A stretch of 64,000 nt of DNA from Jackrogersella multiformis. Lineage: Eukaryota; Ascomycota; Sordariomycetes; Xylariales; Hypoxylaceae. The stretch lies in NCBI GenBank assembly GCA_902806575.1, contig CADCXD010000004.1, forward strand, positions 1,488,001-1,552,000, read 5' to 3'. The position numbers and the translations under genes are program-made. A model generated the notes under the pieces. It saw only the letters and a program-made list of their open reading frames with translations, was not told the origin of the DNA and ran no database searches. Below, piece after piece: positions 24,082-37,566 of the stretch (position 1 is its first letter; every line of letters begins with the position of its first letter).

Positions 24082-26607
24082 GTTCACCCGCTTTCTACCC
24101 AGGTGGTAATCTATGCATACTTCGTACCTGGTACTCACATGGATTTTTGGAGGGGTTTTATTTGAGGAATTTATATATATAGAACCAACTCCCATGAAAG
24201 GAAACTTGTGAGAGCCACTTGATGTTATTCTAAGAAAGGCTTATACATAATAAGCATCGACTGGCCGGAGACAACGATGGCGCCAAATTGCAAACAGGCT
24301 GACCAACTTGACTGACCATTGACATCGGATGTCTCGATTGGTACGATGGAGATGTGGCTGAAACACCTCTACTCCCTGTCAGACCTCCTACATAGTCGCG
24401 CGCACTATCACTTCGATTAAGCCTCGAATCTCAATTGTGTGTTGAATATTGAAACTCAAAATACCATCGCGTAACTTGGAGGTTAGGTTTCACTCCCACG
24501 ATGAGCTAAAGAGGACGACTGGCGTACCTACACATTACCTACCTAGGTAGGTATGTACCTAAGGTATCCAAACTCTGTGGCGCTTGCTTCGCCTCGAGGG
24601 GCTCATGAGGCCACGAGGGGTAACGCCAGGGCAGAAAGGATCCTATAATTCATCCTCTTAAGTTACATCCAAGTTATAGTGTACGATGCATTCTTATGAT
24701 CATCATGTCTCAAGGCGGGCAGCCTCGACGTCTCCTATGCCTCGTTTTAGGTACGATATTGCCGAATCACTTCTCGAGCAATACAACTCGTCGATGCGCC
24801 TAATCTCACAGGTGCCTATCATGTAAGCTTCTTTTGAGAAAACCGCACAATAGATCTGTATATGGTAAACGGACCGTAAGCGGATATTCATCCAAGATTG
24901 CAAAGTGAAGGGGCAAGGGTCGGCGGGTATCAGTGACATGGACCGGGGAGAGATGCAGTACCAAAAACAGGTGTCTTAATCATCTCTATTAAAGTACCTG
25001 GGTACTCTCGAAACGATCGGCCTTTTCTACCTAGATACTCTAGGGTTATCCCAGCCAAGCCCGTTCCAAGGTTATGAGGTATGTTTTAGCTGGGGCTTTG
25101 CTGGGCAAACCAAATATGACTTTGAGAGATGTTACCTTGTTCTGCTTATTGCCTCCATCACGAAATGGAAGATACCTAGTAATCAAGAGGCGAATGGTAT
25201 GTACGACTGGTGGCACCATTTCTAAGTGGTAAACGATAGTGTATTCGGTTATCTTGTAGGAGAGGCTACAACTCATCACGCATGAAGATAATCCAATCCA
25301 TTATTACGTACATATGGATGGATCCCCTCGATTCCTCTCTAAGCCATTGCAGCCATTGTAAGAACGATGCACAACCACATTCATGCATGACATCGTGGAT
25401 CTTGCTGACCGGTCTGCGAATAGGTACATACATTTTATTATAAATAATTCTCTTCTCTTATCCGTTACATAAACGTACACTCAAGTCATGTAGGTTGTCT
25501 TTATAGGCTAATAGGTTTTTGCTTCGACTCCATCGTCAAAGTATGAATAAGTAGCTTGAAAGTCTAGCATCCATAGCACCCATAAGTAGCATCATCCACC
25601 CAGGTAGCATCCATATTGTTCGTGTTCGGTTCGTACCTAGGTACCGTGATGGATGGAATTGAGTTCAAAATGTTCCTCTTAAATATTTGGCGCGGCCTTA
25701 GGCGCAAGAAAGTGTGAAATTCAAAATTGGCCCTTCTCTCCCCCCCTGCCAAACCCAGACAACAACATTTTCCCAACCCCTGTTCACTATGCCGAATCGT
25801 GTTGTTCCTGCCTTTTTATTCAGGTACAATAGAAGTCGAGAAGCCAGAATAGGCTTGGAATAATTTAAGGGGGCCCACTGTTCCTAACTCATCACCAACC
25901 AGAGCCTTCGCCTAACCTTCCTCGCGGGCTACCTTCTTACAATACATTAGGTACATACCTACCTCACTAGGATTTGCCTACCTTTAAGCTTACCTTAAGG
26001 TAGCTTCGTCTCTCGTGATTTTCCAAGGTTGTGGTAGAAGGCGCAAGGGGACCCCAAGTCTGGTCTGGCTTAGCAACATCAATCACCCTAACAACCTTAC
26101 CTTTCCGCCCTCTCATTTCCTTACATCTTCCTGTCTAATCCCTCTAATCTATAATCACACACATCTTCCTATACGATTCAAGAAACACCACTCATTTTCT
26201 TTCTTGGAAAAGAAAATCTTACACGATTAGGTTCGAAATACGATAATTGGAGAGGAAGGGAGTTTGAGGGGGATAATCGACTTTACATCGTAATAATCCA
26301 GCCTCCGACATTTTCTTCTTCCGGGCAGGAATCTATTAATTCGAACACTTCGAGTCTTCAACAATCACGAGTCAGGCTGCGTCCAACCCGACAGAAATAA
26401 CTCACCAATTTTTATCAAAGCATTTCAATTAACGATCAAAGGCGACGACTAGCTATCACGAGATCGCGCATTCTAAGATATTACGATTCAATTATCGGGC
26501 TAGCTGGAGACAGCCTTGTTCAGCGCAAGTCATATTCGTTAACGGGCTATCTAAACCCCCCTTCTTAAACCCCCATCATCGCGCGACCCCCTCGCGCCGC
26601 GACCGAA

Positions 26608-27812
26608 ATGGGGTCAACTAATTTTGGTAACTTCGACGTACGTATCTATTCCAGCTAGATTGCTGTCAATGTGCTTCAATTACGTACCCGCGCAATGCTA
26701 ACCTTGAGGTGCTGTAATATAGGCCTTCTGTCGCGATTCGACCTTACCAGTTTGTAATGTAGGTCCATCGAGTGACACAATTAATGCGATATCCCACCAT
26801 GTGCTCGAGGTCGCTGACAACCGGGGTTAGGTTCTCTCCGAGAATCACGATCAACGAGGCGGATGGGGTGGTTGCAATCTACAGGGCATCACACTGTCTG
26901 GTGGCCGGTATCTAGGAAATCTAGGTTTGTTCAGATCCGTGAATTACGTCAGCTTTTATTAACAAGATATAGGATCCATATTACTTTGCGGTATCGCTAT
27001 TGTCGTGTCACTATTCCTCATGCTGCGCTCAGAGAGGAAGAAAGCCGCAGTTGGTCGGAGGTCCGTATCGAATCCCTTAAATTTAGGACTCGTTGACTGA
27101 TTTGGCTATAGGGAGATGCAATTGTTCCTCCTCGGTTATATCATAATCTCAATATGCGAAATATTCACAGTTGGAGAGTTCCCTCTTAATGCGACAGTCC
27201 GGATTGTATGTGACGTCCTAACAAAAGCAATGGTGTGTTAGATTTGCTAACTTGATTCCCTAGGCCTTCACTGGAATCCATATTGGAATGATCATTGCGA
27301 CAACATGGATCCTACTACTTAATGCTGTTGTAGGATACCAGATCCTCGACGACGGGACCCCGCTCTCCCTAGGACTCATGCTGCTCTCCGGCGCCGCTCT
27401 CTTCGTCGGTACTGGTTATATCACGCTCGATACGGGTTTACATTGGACCAACGAGTTCGTTCCGGACCCTAATAATCATTACCGAAACATCGCGCTCTAC
27501 GTCCTCTACCAGCTCGCGCCACTTGTCTTCCTCGTGGCTTTCTTTGTTCTAGAGGCCGTTCTTGTGCTCAGAATCCTAGGCGAGATTCGACCCATGATAT
27601 ATCTCATAGGCGCTGCGATTCTATTCGCGATAGGGCAAATATTCAACTATGTGATTAGCCCGTATATCTGCAACGGAACTTCTGGCAAAATTGACGGAGC
27701 GTTATTCGAAACGCTCTTCACCCTGCTCTCGGTTGTCATGATCTGGGTGTTCTGGTCGAGCATCACAGAAGACGACTGGCCGATTGCCAGCCAGCCTACA
27801 GGATATCCTTAA
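26608..27812 (+). CDS. CHS7: Chitin synthase export chaperone, CHS7 type
   Basis: CHS7 is an ER multi-pass chaperone needed for export of chitin synthases (yeast Chs3) to the cell surface. Six exons (26608-26637, 26723-26758, 26831-26924, 26973-27060, 27112-27205, 27264-27812) give 296 residues. The N-terminus is MGSTNFGNFD, followed by FCRDSTLPVCN. Family blocks include RGGWGGCNLQGITLSGG, SERKKAAVGRREMQLFLLGY, the LLLNAVVGYQ helix, TGYITLDTG, and the end WVFWSSITEDDWP. About seven hydrophobic helices are visible. Exon 2 is only 36 nt. The 72-nt intron after it (26759-26830) has length divisible by three but ends in an in-frame TAG, so keeping it would truncate the protein after about 42 residues. 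I chose the GTAGGT donor over GTTTGT at 26751 because it keeps the CN pair. Confidence 0.88.
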
Positions 27813-29037
27813 TCCTTGCCCTTAATTTGAATACACGGAGTCGGCGTTTAGGTTCACAAATATACCCGTTCATGTTCTTTTCTTTTCATTCCTTGGCTGT
27901 GTCCTACCAATCAAGCCACCGTTTCGCGGGAGATGGTGAATAAAAATAACACAAAGATTTAATCCAGTAGAAAAAAATTAACCATTTAACTTAGGGAGGG
28001 GCGAAAGGGAGGGTGGTGGTAAGGGGGAGGGAGGGTAAGCCGCGATGGAGCACGACAGCATGCGCGATACGAAGCGACGTTAGTACGCTTAGGATGGGGA
28101 GTTATATTCATATACATACGGTAACAGATCTACCCATTCTCCAGTTGGCAGAGAGTTTCAAAGCTTGGTTGGCGGTATACCCAAGAGATGTGCGACTAAT
28201 GTATATGGAAGTCGTATGATAGTTGAATAGTTCCAAGCCAGAGGAGAGGAGTCACGACAATAGGGTATTTGTTTGAGTTCCACTGCATACGTAAATAAAG
28301 TGAATTGATTTACGGATTTGTATTTGATGCAACCTTGAAAATACCTCAGTAGGTAGAATTCTGTGTAATTGATAATACCTAGTTCCTGGGTACCTACCTA
28401 AGTATTAATAGTGGATTGAAGAAAGTAGAGCTGAGAAGGTGCTTGACACATGTGCATTGTGGCATTGCCTGTAGGTATTATTATGTATCTAGGTACCTAG
28501 ACTAGGTACATCTGATATCTTATCCGCAGAATGTATTATCTATAGATTGTCTGATTGGCCGAAGCTTATAGTGCTAACTACAAGGCTGCGCATTTGCGGC
28601 GGTCGCATTGAACAAAGACGAGTAGCCTCGCCTTCTTTAAAGTCTACATATTTACCTACCTAGCCCTACGTACACATTTACACCTTTACACCTTTATACA
28701 TTCAACCTTCCTTGCGACATTTTCATCTCGGCACCGTTCCACGCGCACTCATATGCCATAGGTCATATGTAATAAAAGGGTTATGCTTCCCTTTGACCCA
28801 CCCGTCAACAATGCCTTGAGGTGTTGTAGAAAGAAAAGAAATATTCGCACGACACTCGCTCAATATTAGTTCTAGATTACTCTTCTTTTCTCTCCCTTTC
28901 TTCCCCATCGGTTCATTCTAGACTCTACTTTAGTGGTCTTACAACTACAGAAAGAAACGCCTTCTCGAATTAGGTTCTACATTTTTTTTAATAAATACCC
29001 GACACCTACAAGTACATACTTCGACCGTGACTCGACA
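27813..29037. other. Spacer between CHS7 and SSL1
   Basis: This is the 3' flank of CHS7 followed by the upstream region of SSL1. G/A-rich sequence lies at 27990-28040. TAGGTACCTA-type words lie at about 28380-28400 and 28490-28510. No convincing frame is seen. Confidence 0.55.
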
Positions 29038-30576
29038 ATGGCTGACTCCGACGGTGAATTCCACGCCGATGATGCTAGCGACGACGAATTTGGCGGTCAC
29101 CAAGTGGCGGCTGGCACACGACAGGACACGCGATCGAAATCCCGACCTGATAAAACCAAAAAGAGTACCCGAAAAGGTGGTAAGGCCGCCTGGGAAGATA
29201 TTCAAAGGTCTTGGGACGCAGTTGTCGAAGGTGCTGATGGCACGCTCACGGGAGTCATCGAGGGTCGCGCCGAGGCCGAGAAGCGTGCGCGACTGATGAA
29301 GGATACAACACCTCTGCAGCGAGGTATCATACGGCATTTGGTACTGGTTGTGGACATGTCATTCGCTATGCTCGAGAAGGATATGCTGCCCAGCCGCTAC
29401 GAGTTGACTATCGCCTACGTCTCGCAGTTCGTGACTGAGTACTTCGAGCAGAACCCGATCTCCCAGCTGGCCGTGATAGGTATGAGGGATGGCGTCGCGG
29501 TCAGGATCAGCGACATGAGCGGAAACCCAGCCGAACATCTCGAGAAGCTGCAGGGCTGGGTCAAGCAGGATCCTCAGGGCAACCCAAGTCTACAAAATGC
29601 TCTGGAAATGTGCAGAGGCGCTCTGTTGTAGGGTTCCACATTCTCGGCGGGAGGAACGAAGGAATATGAAAAAATTAGCTAACAATTATTATGTACCAGC
29701 CACACACCCTCGCACGGCACGCGAGAAGTCGTCATAGTCTATGGCGCCCTAATGTCCAGCGATCCGGGCGACATCCACGAGACTATAACATCACTCGTCA
29801 ACGATCGGATCCGTGTGTCCATCGTCGGGCTTGCGGCCCAAGTCGCCATCTGCGACGAGCTGTGCGCCAAGACCAACGGCGGCGACAACTCCGGCTATAC
29901 TATCGCGCTGGACGAAGACCACTACCGCGGCCTGCTACTCAACATCACCACGCCCCCGGTCACGCGGACGCAGGAGCAGAACAACGCCAGCCTGCTCATG
30001 ATGGGGTTCCCGTCTAGGACCCTAGCTGCGGGTGATAGCATACACTACTGCGCGTGCCATAACCGACCGACCAGGGAAGGTTATGCATGCACACGATGCG
30101 GAAGCCGTGTCTGCCGCTTACCTGCCGAGTGTCCTGGCTGCGGACTCACGCTCATCCTGTCAACGCACCTGGCGCGGTCGTACCACCACCTGTTCCCGCT
30201 GCGCAACTGGGTCGATGTGCCGTGGGCTGAAGCCAGGGCGTCCAAGGCATGCTACTCGTGCCTGACACCGTTCCCGGAGGCGCCTGGCTCTAGCCGGGGT
30301 CAAGGAAAGGGCAAGGGCAAGGAGAAGAGTAGCAGTGGTGGCCCTCAGCACAAGGGGCTTAGTGAGTCCGGCAGATACGCCTGCGAGGTTTGCGGCAACC
30401 ACTTCTGCATCGACTGCGACCTCTTCGCCCACGAGGTTCTGCACAACTGTCCCGGGTGCCAGAGCGATACTAGAGGTGCGCCGAGGCAAAATGGGAATAG
30501 CAACGGCAATGCAAATGGTAACAGTAATGGTAACGGTAACAGCGATACGAATGGCGCTATGGTCATAGATTCCTAA
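29038..30576 (+). CDS. SSL1: TFIIH core subunit SSL1 (p44)
   Basis: SSL1/p44 is part of core TFIIH, which acts in RNA polymerase II initiation and nucleotide excision repair and stimulates the XPD/Rad3 helicase. Two exons (29038-29627, 29700-30576) with a 72-nt intron give 488 residues. The start gives MADSDGEFHADDASDDE, an acidic N-tail. The von Willebrand-A-like domain begins at LVLVVDMSFAMLEKDMLPSR. Splicing restores GALFHTPSHGTREVVIVYGALMSSDPGDIH. After that come the CxxC pairs of the first zinc region (CACHNRPTREGYACTRCGSRVCRLP) and the C-terminal RING-like TFIIH_C1 finger (ACEVCGNHFCIDCD, ending in CPGC). A Lys/Gly-rich linker lies between the zinc regions, and the last 30 residues are an Asn/Gly-rich low-complexity tail that is not needed for the family fold. 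Confidence 0.94.
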
Positions 30577-31333
30577 GACACATACACATACAAATACGCA
30601 TACAGACACGGACATATATCCCTTTACGACGGAGTCCCACGGTATGAAGCAAGGCGCATATGGATATATCCTATGTGTATGTCCTTGCCGATATAGGTAC
30701 CTAGCAGCCTAGGTAGTCGGCCTACTATGAACTAAGCCAGTTGACAGAGGCGGGATTTGAGCCGTTTCAGGCACTACGAACGATCAGAGCATAGGGAAAG
30801 GGGCGTTGGCGGTCATATACAGGATAAGGGATTGCAAACCTATACTGATTAGGGGATACTTGTTAGGGGGCGACGTTCTTCATATAGAGAAGGCATTTTC
30901 ACATGCCGTCATAGTACTCAATGAATGAGGAAGCATAAAGACCATATAGAGATAGATGATTGGATGACGAAAAACTAAAACTACCTAGAAAGCTGAGCCA
31001 CGGCCGCTGCTATATAGCTAAATAGCGTAGATACGTAGTGTAGTGTTGATACTCGTACCCTATGGCTATAGCTATGATAAAGTCTTGCGACTATGGCCGT
31101 CTGGCTGGATTTCCCTTCCTTGGGCCCTGCCATCAATCCACTAAACAACCATATCGCCGTGCTTTGTCGTGTCGTGATCGCGTTAAAATAATTACCAGGA
31201 ATGTATATCGTACACTCTCGCATGCCATCTTTCCCGCCTCTTTCTTCCCTGTCACTCTCCAGATAGTCATCTATCATCCCATCTATCCTCAACTCGTCTC
31301 ATCTCACAGCACAGCATATTATCTCATCTCACC
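30577..31333. other. Convergent 3' flanks of SSL1 and HPPD
   Basis: This is a 757-base stretch between two gene ends with no family-like frame. A CACATAC/CATACA run at 30580-30620 is low-complexity. The stretch just before 31333 is rich in TCATCTC words. Confidence 0.5.
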
Positions 31334-33718
<2,385 letters not shown>

Positions 33719-34510
33719 ATGACGACAAGTTCCCTTAGCCGGCACGATTTCAACGTGCTCGAGAAGATCAAGGATCCGGAATCAAATCCGTTGGCGGCCG
33801 TCATAATAGATGCCACACTGCCCAAGGACCCAAACATAACAGACATATCCGTGTATGACCGCGTTGCCCAGAAAGAACGAGATATCGTTATAGCCATGCA
33901 ACAGCTAGAGATGCAGCTTGCCGGTTTGCGGCCGGCGACAACGACAGAGCCGATAATGGAATATGAACAATGCGTATTGAGGCTCGGAGAACTCATCTCG
34001 GAATGCCCCAACTATGCTAGTGCTAGAAACAACAGAGCACAGGCCATCAGAAGATTATACGGAGATACGATGCTCCTATCTGGTGATTCCAGTTCACAAG
34101 GGTTGCTACGGGACTCAGATAACCTCGTCAAATCTGAAGCGGCGGCGTTGGCGCTCTCTGATCTTGACAAAGCTATTTCGTTGCTGACACCGAAGAGTCT
34201 GTTCGCTTCCATCTCGCCACAAGCTGGAAAGACCCTGTCACTCGCGCACACTCAACGAGCAGCGATATATCATATGACTTCCAAATCGATCCAAGACGGT
34301 CAGGTGACCAACGTTGCTGAAAGGAAGGAAGCTAAATGGACAAAGATCGAGTTTGAAGAGGCCGCTTCAAGAGACTTTGCCTTGGGAGGGAGATATGGGA
34401 ATGAGATCGCGAAAGGATTGGCTGTCAGTACCAACCCAACTGCCAAGCTTTGCGGTCAGATAGTGAGGGAGGCCATGAAGAAAGAATATGGCCCGGCATA
34501 TGCTGCATGA
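33719..34510 (+). CDS. TTC36-like tetratricopeptide repeat protein
   Basis: This is a single-exon gene of 263 residues. It shows the TTC36 (HBP21) plan. The N-terminal segment FNVLEKIKDPESNPLA leads into a helical region. The hallmark TPR block ASARNNRAQAIRRLYGD follows, then LALSDLDKAISLL, a third helix pair around LAHTQRAAIYHMTSK, and a C-terminal EEAASRDFALGGRYGNEIAK and STNPTAKLCGQIV. The last two blocks line up by eye with the end of animal TTC36 (DFERAARLG and NPYAALCN). It is longer than the animal protein because of insertions before and inside the repeats. The fungal function is not established. In mice TTC36 is reported to bind and stabilise HPD, the very enzyme encoded next door here. 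Identification as TTC36-family is fairly strong, and the functional link is inference. Confidence 0.82.
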   Translation: MTTSSLSRHDFNVLEKIKDPESNPLAAVIIDATLPKDPNITDISVYDRVAQKERDIVIAMQQLEMQLAGLRPATTTEPIMEYEQCVLRLGELISECPNYASARNNRAQAIRRLYGDTMLLSGDSSSQGLLRDSDNLVKSEAAALALSDLDKAISLLTPKSLFASISPQAGKTLSLAHTQRAAIYHMTSKSIQDGQVTNVAERKEAKWTKIEFEEAASRDFALGGRYGNEIAKGLAVSTNPTAKLCGQIVREAMKKEYGPAYAA

Positions 34511-35664
34511 TTGTTCTGGCAACCAGGCTAGGTGGTTCGCGACCAAGTAAATAGAGAACTATATATAGTATTATCTCGTATCCGAGAGCTTGGATGGGTA
34601 GAATCCAGCCATGATATAAATGGCTAGATATTTTGAGTAATTTTGGATGTTGTCCACCCTGTTATCCAATATCGTTCATTCCATCTCTTCCCTTTTAAGA
34701 TTTGTTGGATTGAAATTTGACTATTGTTAGTCATTTTGGCTGGGCTTCGTCAATGACTATGGAAATCGGGCTTGAAGTTTTTTTCTGAAGCTGATTTAAA
34801 ACCAGGCTAGTAGCTGGTAGCTGTTGGGTTGGGCTAGTTTTGGTATATGGCTTGATATTCGAAGCCTAACGACTTGCGGTACTTCGTGGGATATATCATC
34901 GCGCCGAGTTGCTGAGAAGGTGACCGAGTCGCCTAGATGGAGGTTTACGTTAGAAACTAGCACTATGTCGAGTATCCAATACATCATGAATTATATTAAA
35001 CATGTATATACCTCTTCCCAGCCTCGATGGTCTGCTGTGTCGTTCTGCCTTTGTCCTTCCCTTCACGGTTGATTCTCGTTGCAGCCGCCCCGAGTCCAAT
35101 CACCAGAGCGAAGACAGGGTCTGCCGCACGAGAGATTATATAGGTTGGAGGAGCCATTGTTGCGAATAGTATAAGAAAGTGTTATTGGGTGAATTTATAG
35201 GCAGTCAAGTAGACAATCTGGTCTATCAAAGAAAGGTGTATTTACTAGGTTAGGTAGGTATCTCGGTACCTAGGTAGGTATCGATACCTACATATGGTAT
35301 TCTGTTGAAGGGGTCTGGGAAAATGCCGTCACTTCTGCGGGGCACAACAATACAATGGTTATGAGGTACCTAGGTACCGATTACAGATTTATCACTTTAT
35401 CACCACAAAAGCATTGACCACCTTCGTAAAGTCTCAATCTTCCCCACCATATTAAATTCATCCAATCAACACCTAAACCCTTTTTCGCTTAATTTTCGCA
35501 GGCACATTTTAGATTTTCTTAGTACCTACCCAAGGTATCCGGTATCTCATCGCGAACATCTTCACTACCTACAGATCCCAATCTCAAACGACCAATTACG
35601 CCAACCCACTCACAACCTCCCCGACTTCCTTCATCCTCTCGACCACGATAGTGAAGCCGAAAAC
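34511..35664. other. Spacer between the TTC36-like gene and eL27
   Basis: This is 3' flank followed by the eL27 promoter and leader. An exact TACCTAGGTA lies at 35267-35276, with further TAGGTA words to 35290 and around 35366. The final 200 bases are C/T/A-rich, as in other fungal ribosomal-protein leaders. No further gene is seen. Confidence 0.5.
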
Positions 35665-36414
35665 ATGAAGTTCCTCAAGGTCGGCCGAGTAGCCATCATC
35701 ACCCGCGGCAGATATGCCGGTAAGAAGGTACGTACGATTTTGTGAAGGGAAAATAAAATAAAAATTTGAGGAAGCCGTTGAAGAAGAGGTGGATTGAATT
35801 GGATTTGCCATACATTATCTACGCCTTCGACATGCTCCGAGTCCGAGTCACCTTGCAAACAAATATACAAACCCAATGGATTCTAGACCTCGTCGATTCG
35901 TTATTGAACAGAAGTTGGCGGGAAATTGGAATCATATTCTAACAAAACTTCCCTCTCTCTCTAGGTCGTCATCCTCCAGCCCGTCGACAGCGGTAACAAG
36001 GCACACCCCTACGGTCACGCTCTCGTCGCCGGCATCGAGCGATACCCCTCCAAGATCACCCGACGCATGTCCAAGACGCGACAGGACAAGCGATCCAAGA
36101 TCAAGCCCTTCATCAAGGCCATCAACTACAACCACCTGATGCCCACGCGATACACCCTCGAGCTCGAGGGCCTGAAGGGTGTCGTATCCGGCGAGACCTT
36201 CAAGGAGGTGAGCCAGCGGGAGGACGCCAAGAAGAACGTTAAGAAGGTCCTGGAAGAGCGCTACACGAGCGGCAAGAACCGATGGTTCTTCACACCTCTG
36301 AGTATGTTACCCTCATCCCTTCTATCTATATCTTACCGGATCTGTCCAGCCCTCCTCTCGTGATCTTGAACATACAACAATGGCTAATCATATCTATCCC
36401 TAACAGAATTCTAA
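35665..36414 (+). CDS. RPL27: 60S ribosomal protein eL27
   Basis: eL27 is a structural protein of the large cytosolic ribosomal subunit. Three exons (35665-35727, 35965-36301, 36407-36414) give 135 residues, matching the family's usual 135-136. The N-terminus [21 protein letters not shown] with the following VVILQPVD forms the KOW fold. [14 protein letters not shown] and the basic [15 protein letters not shown] block follow. The third coding exon has only 8 nt; it completes a Lys codon, adds Phe and supplies the stop, giving the conserved end WFFTPLKF. Without that exon the frame reads on through intron sequence, so the 105-nt second intron is required. The 237-nt first intron is long for this window, which is common in ribosomal-protein genes. 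Confidence 0.96.
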
Positions 36415-37566
36415 TCCTTTCGTCTGCATACTTCCGTCGTTCGGTCTTAGGGGGTTTACGGTCTGGGATGTAAATCGCATCATCACAATGGCATCTGGAG
36501 CCTCAAGGGTCTTGCTCTGAAATTCATAAACATGAAAATGAAACACACTTGACGAATGAACTTTCTTCCCTTGCTTCTAGGTGTATACGTGTACGTGTAT
36601 GTGACTTGTCCAGTCGGTTTCACAAATAACCTCAGCTGTAATCTAATTACCAGAACATCGACCCCAAGCCTCGTGTATCAAGGTAAAATAGGACGAACTC
36701 CAGTAGTAGTATTAGAGTGTCGAGTGGTTGGTCAACTCCTAGTACACACTACCATCTCGAGCTAGTTCCAACTGGAGATATCCATATAGTGTGCGAAGGA
36801 TTGTAAATATATCTCAAGGCTGCTTCGCCTAGACAAGGGCTATATCATACGGTTGGTTGATCAAAGGTACAGATCGTATGCCCTTGAACCCCTACGAAGG
36901 GCTTCTCCAAGTCTGACTAGGTACCTAGGTAGTTTAGGGATATTTGGTCTGTGTAGCAATATTGATCACAATTCTCCAAAATGTCATCAGTACCTACCCA
37001 TGATCAAACCGTTTCTGCCTAGGAAAGATATTTATAGCCTAAACACTGATCTACCTCCTGAGCTCAGGGATGTAGTATTGTAGCCACATCCCTTTTCATG
37101 TAGGAGCACTGCCTGAGAATGACAAGTTCGTGAAGGGGACAAGTAGATGTGCAAATTTTAGTCTCATTTTCATTTAGGTCTAATTCCCCTAGGACCTTCT
37201 AAGTTACATGAAGAATTAGCCCCGTCATGATGGGAGCATATGCTACCCGACCCTGTCAATCGACGCCTTATCTGTGCTCTATGGCCGTACAATAAAACCG
37301 TGTGGCTACCTTTCTCATCATTGTCCGCCACACACAAAAGGAAAATGTCTCTCCAATTACTACCACCCCTGGGCGAAGATAAACTGGAAAGATGCGCAAG
37401 TATGTACTCGAAAAATCAGGGTGAAGCATACTGGATCGTCACGTAGCGTTCACCCGTCATCATTGCTTAGCTCTATAGAGCTTAAGCGTAAACCCCCGGC
37501 CACCCAGAAAATTACAAAGGCGTATGGTGAAAATGGAGGCTTTCCTTGTCATATCTTCATCTTCGC
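36415..37566. other. Convergent 3' flanks of eL27 and the nucleotide-sugar transporter
   Basis: This 1.15-kb stretch lies between two gene ends. Short open frames overlap each other without motifs. A TACCTAGGTA-type word lies near 36920-36931. Nothing else is recognised. Confidence 0.5.

Larger units (their letters stand above)
21732..26607. other. 4.9-kb spacer without a recognised gene
   Basis: The left part holds the transporter's upstream region, including a CAT/ATC microsatellite at about 21806-21830. The right 600 bases are the leader and promoter of CHS7, with many short A/T-rich and C/T-rich patches. Between them are numerous TACCTAGGTA-type words (exact copy at 22804-22813; others near 23070, 24545 and 25637) and two small tandem repeats. 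An open frame at 23285-23656 has no recognisable motif or splice context, so I do not call it. No transposase, reverse transcriptase or RNA gene is visible. Confidence 0.55.

Noticed and set aside
26821..26830. Apparent nonsense codon (TAG) in CHS7
   Set aside because: The stop is the acceptor of a 72-nt intron with a GCTGAC branch site. Splicing from the GTAGGT donor removes it and gives a family-like N-terminus, so the gene is not broken.
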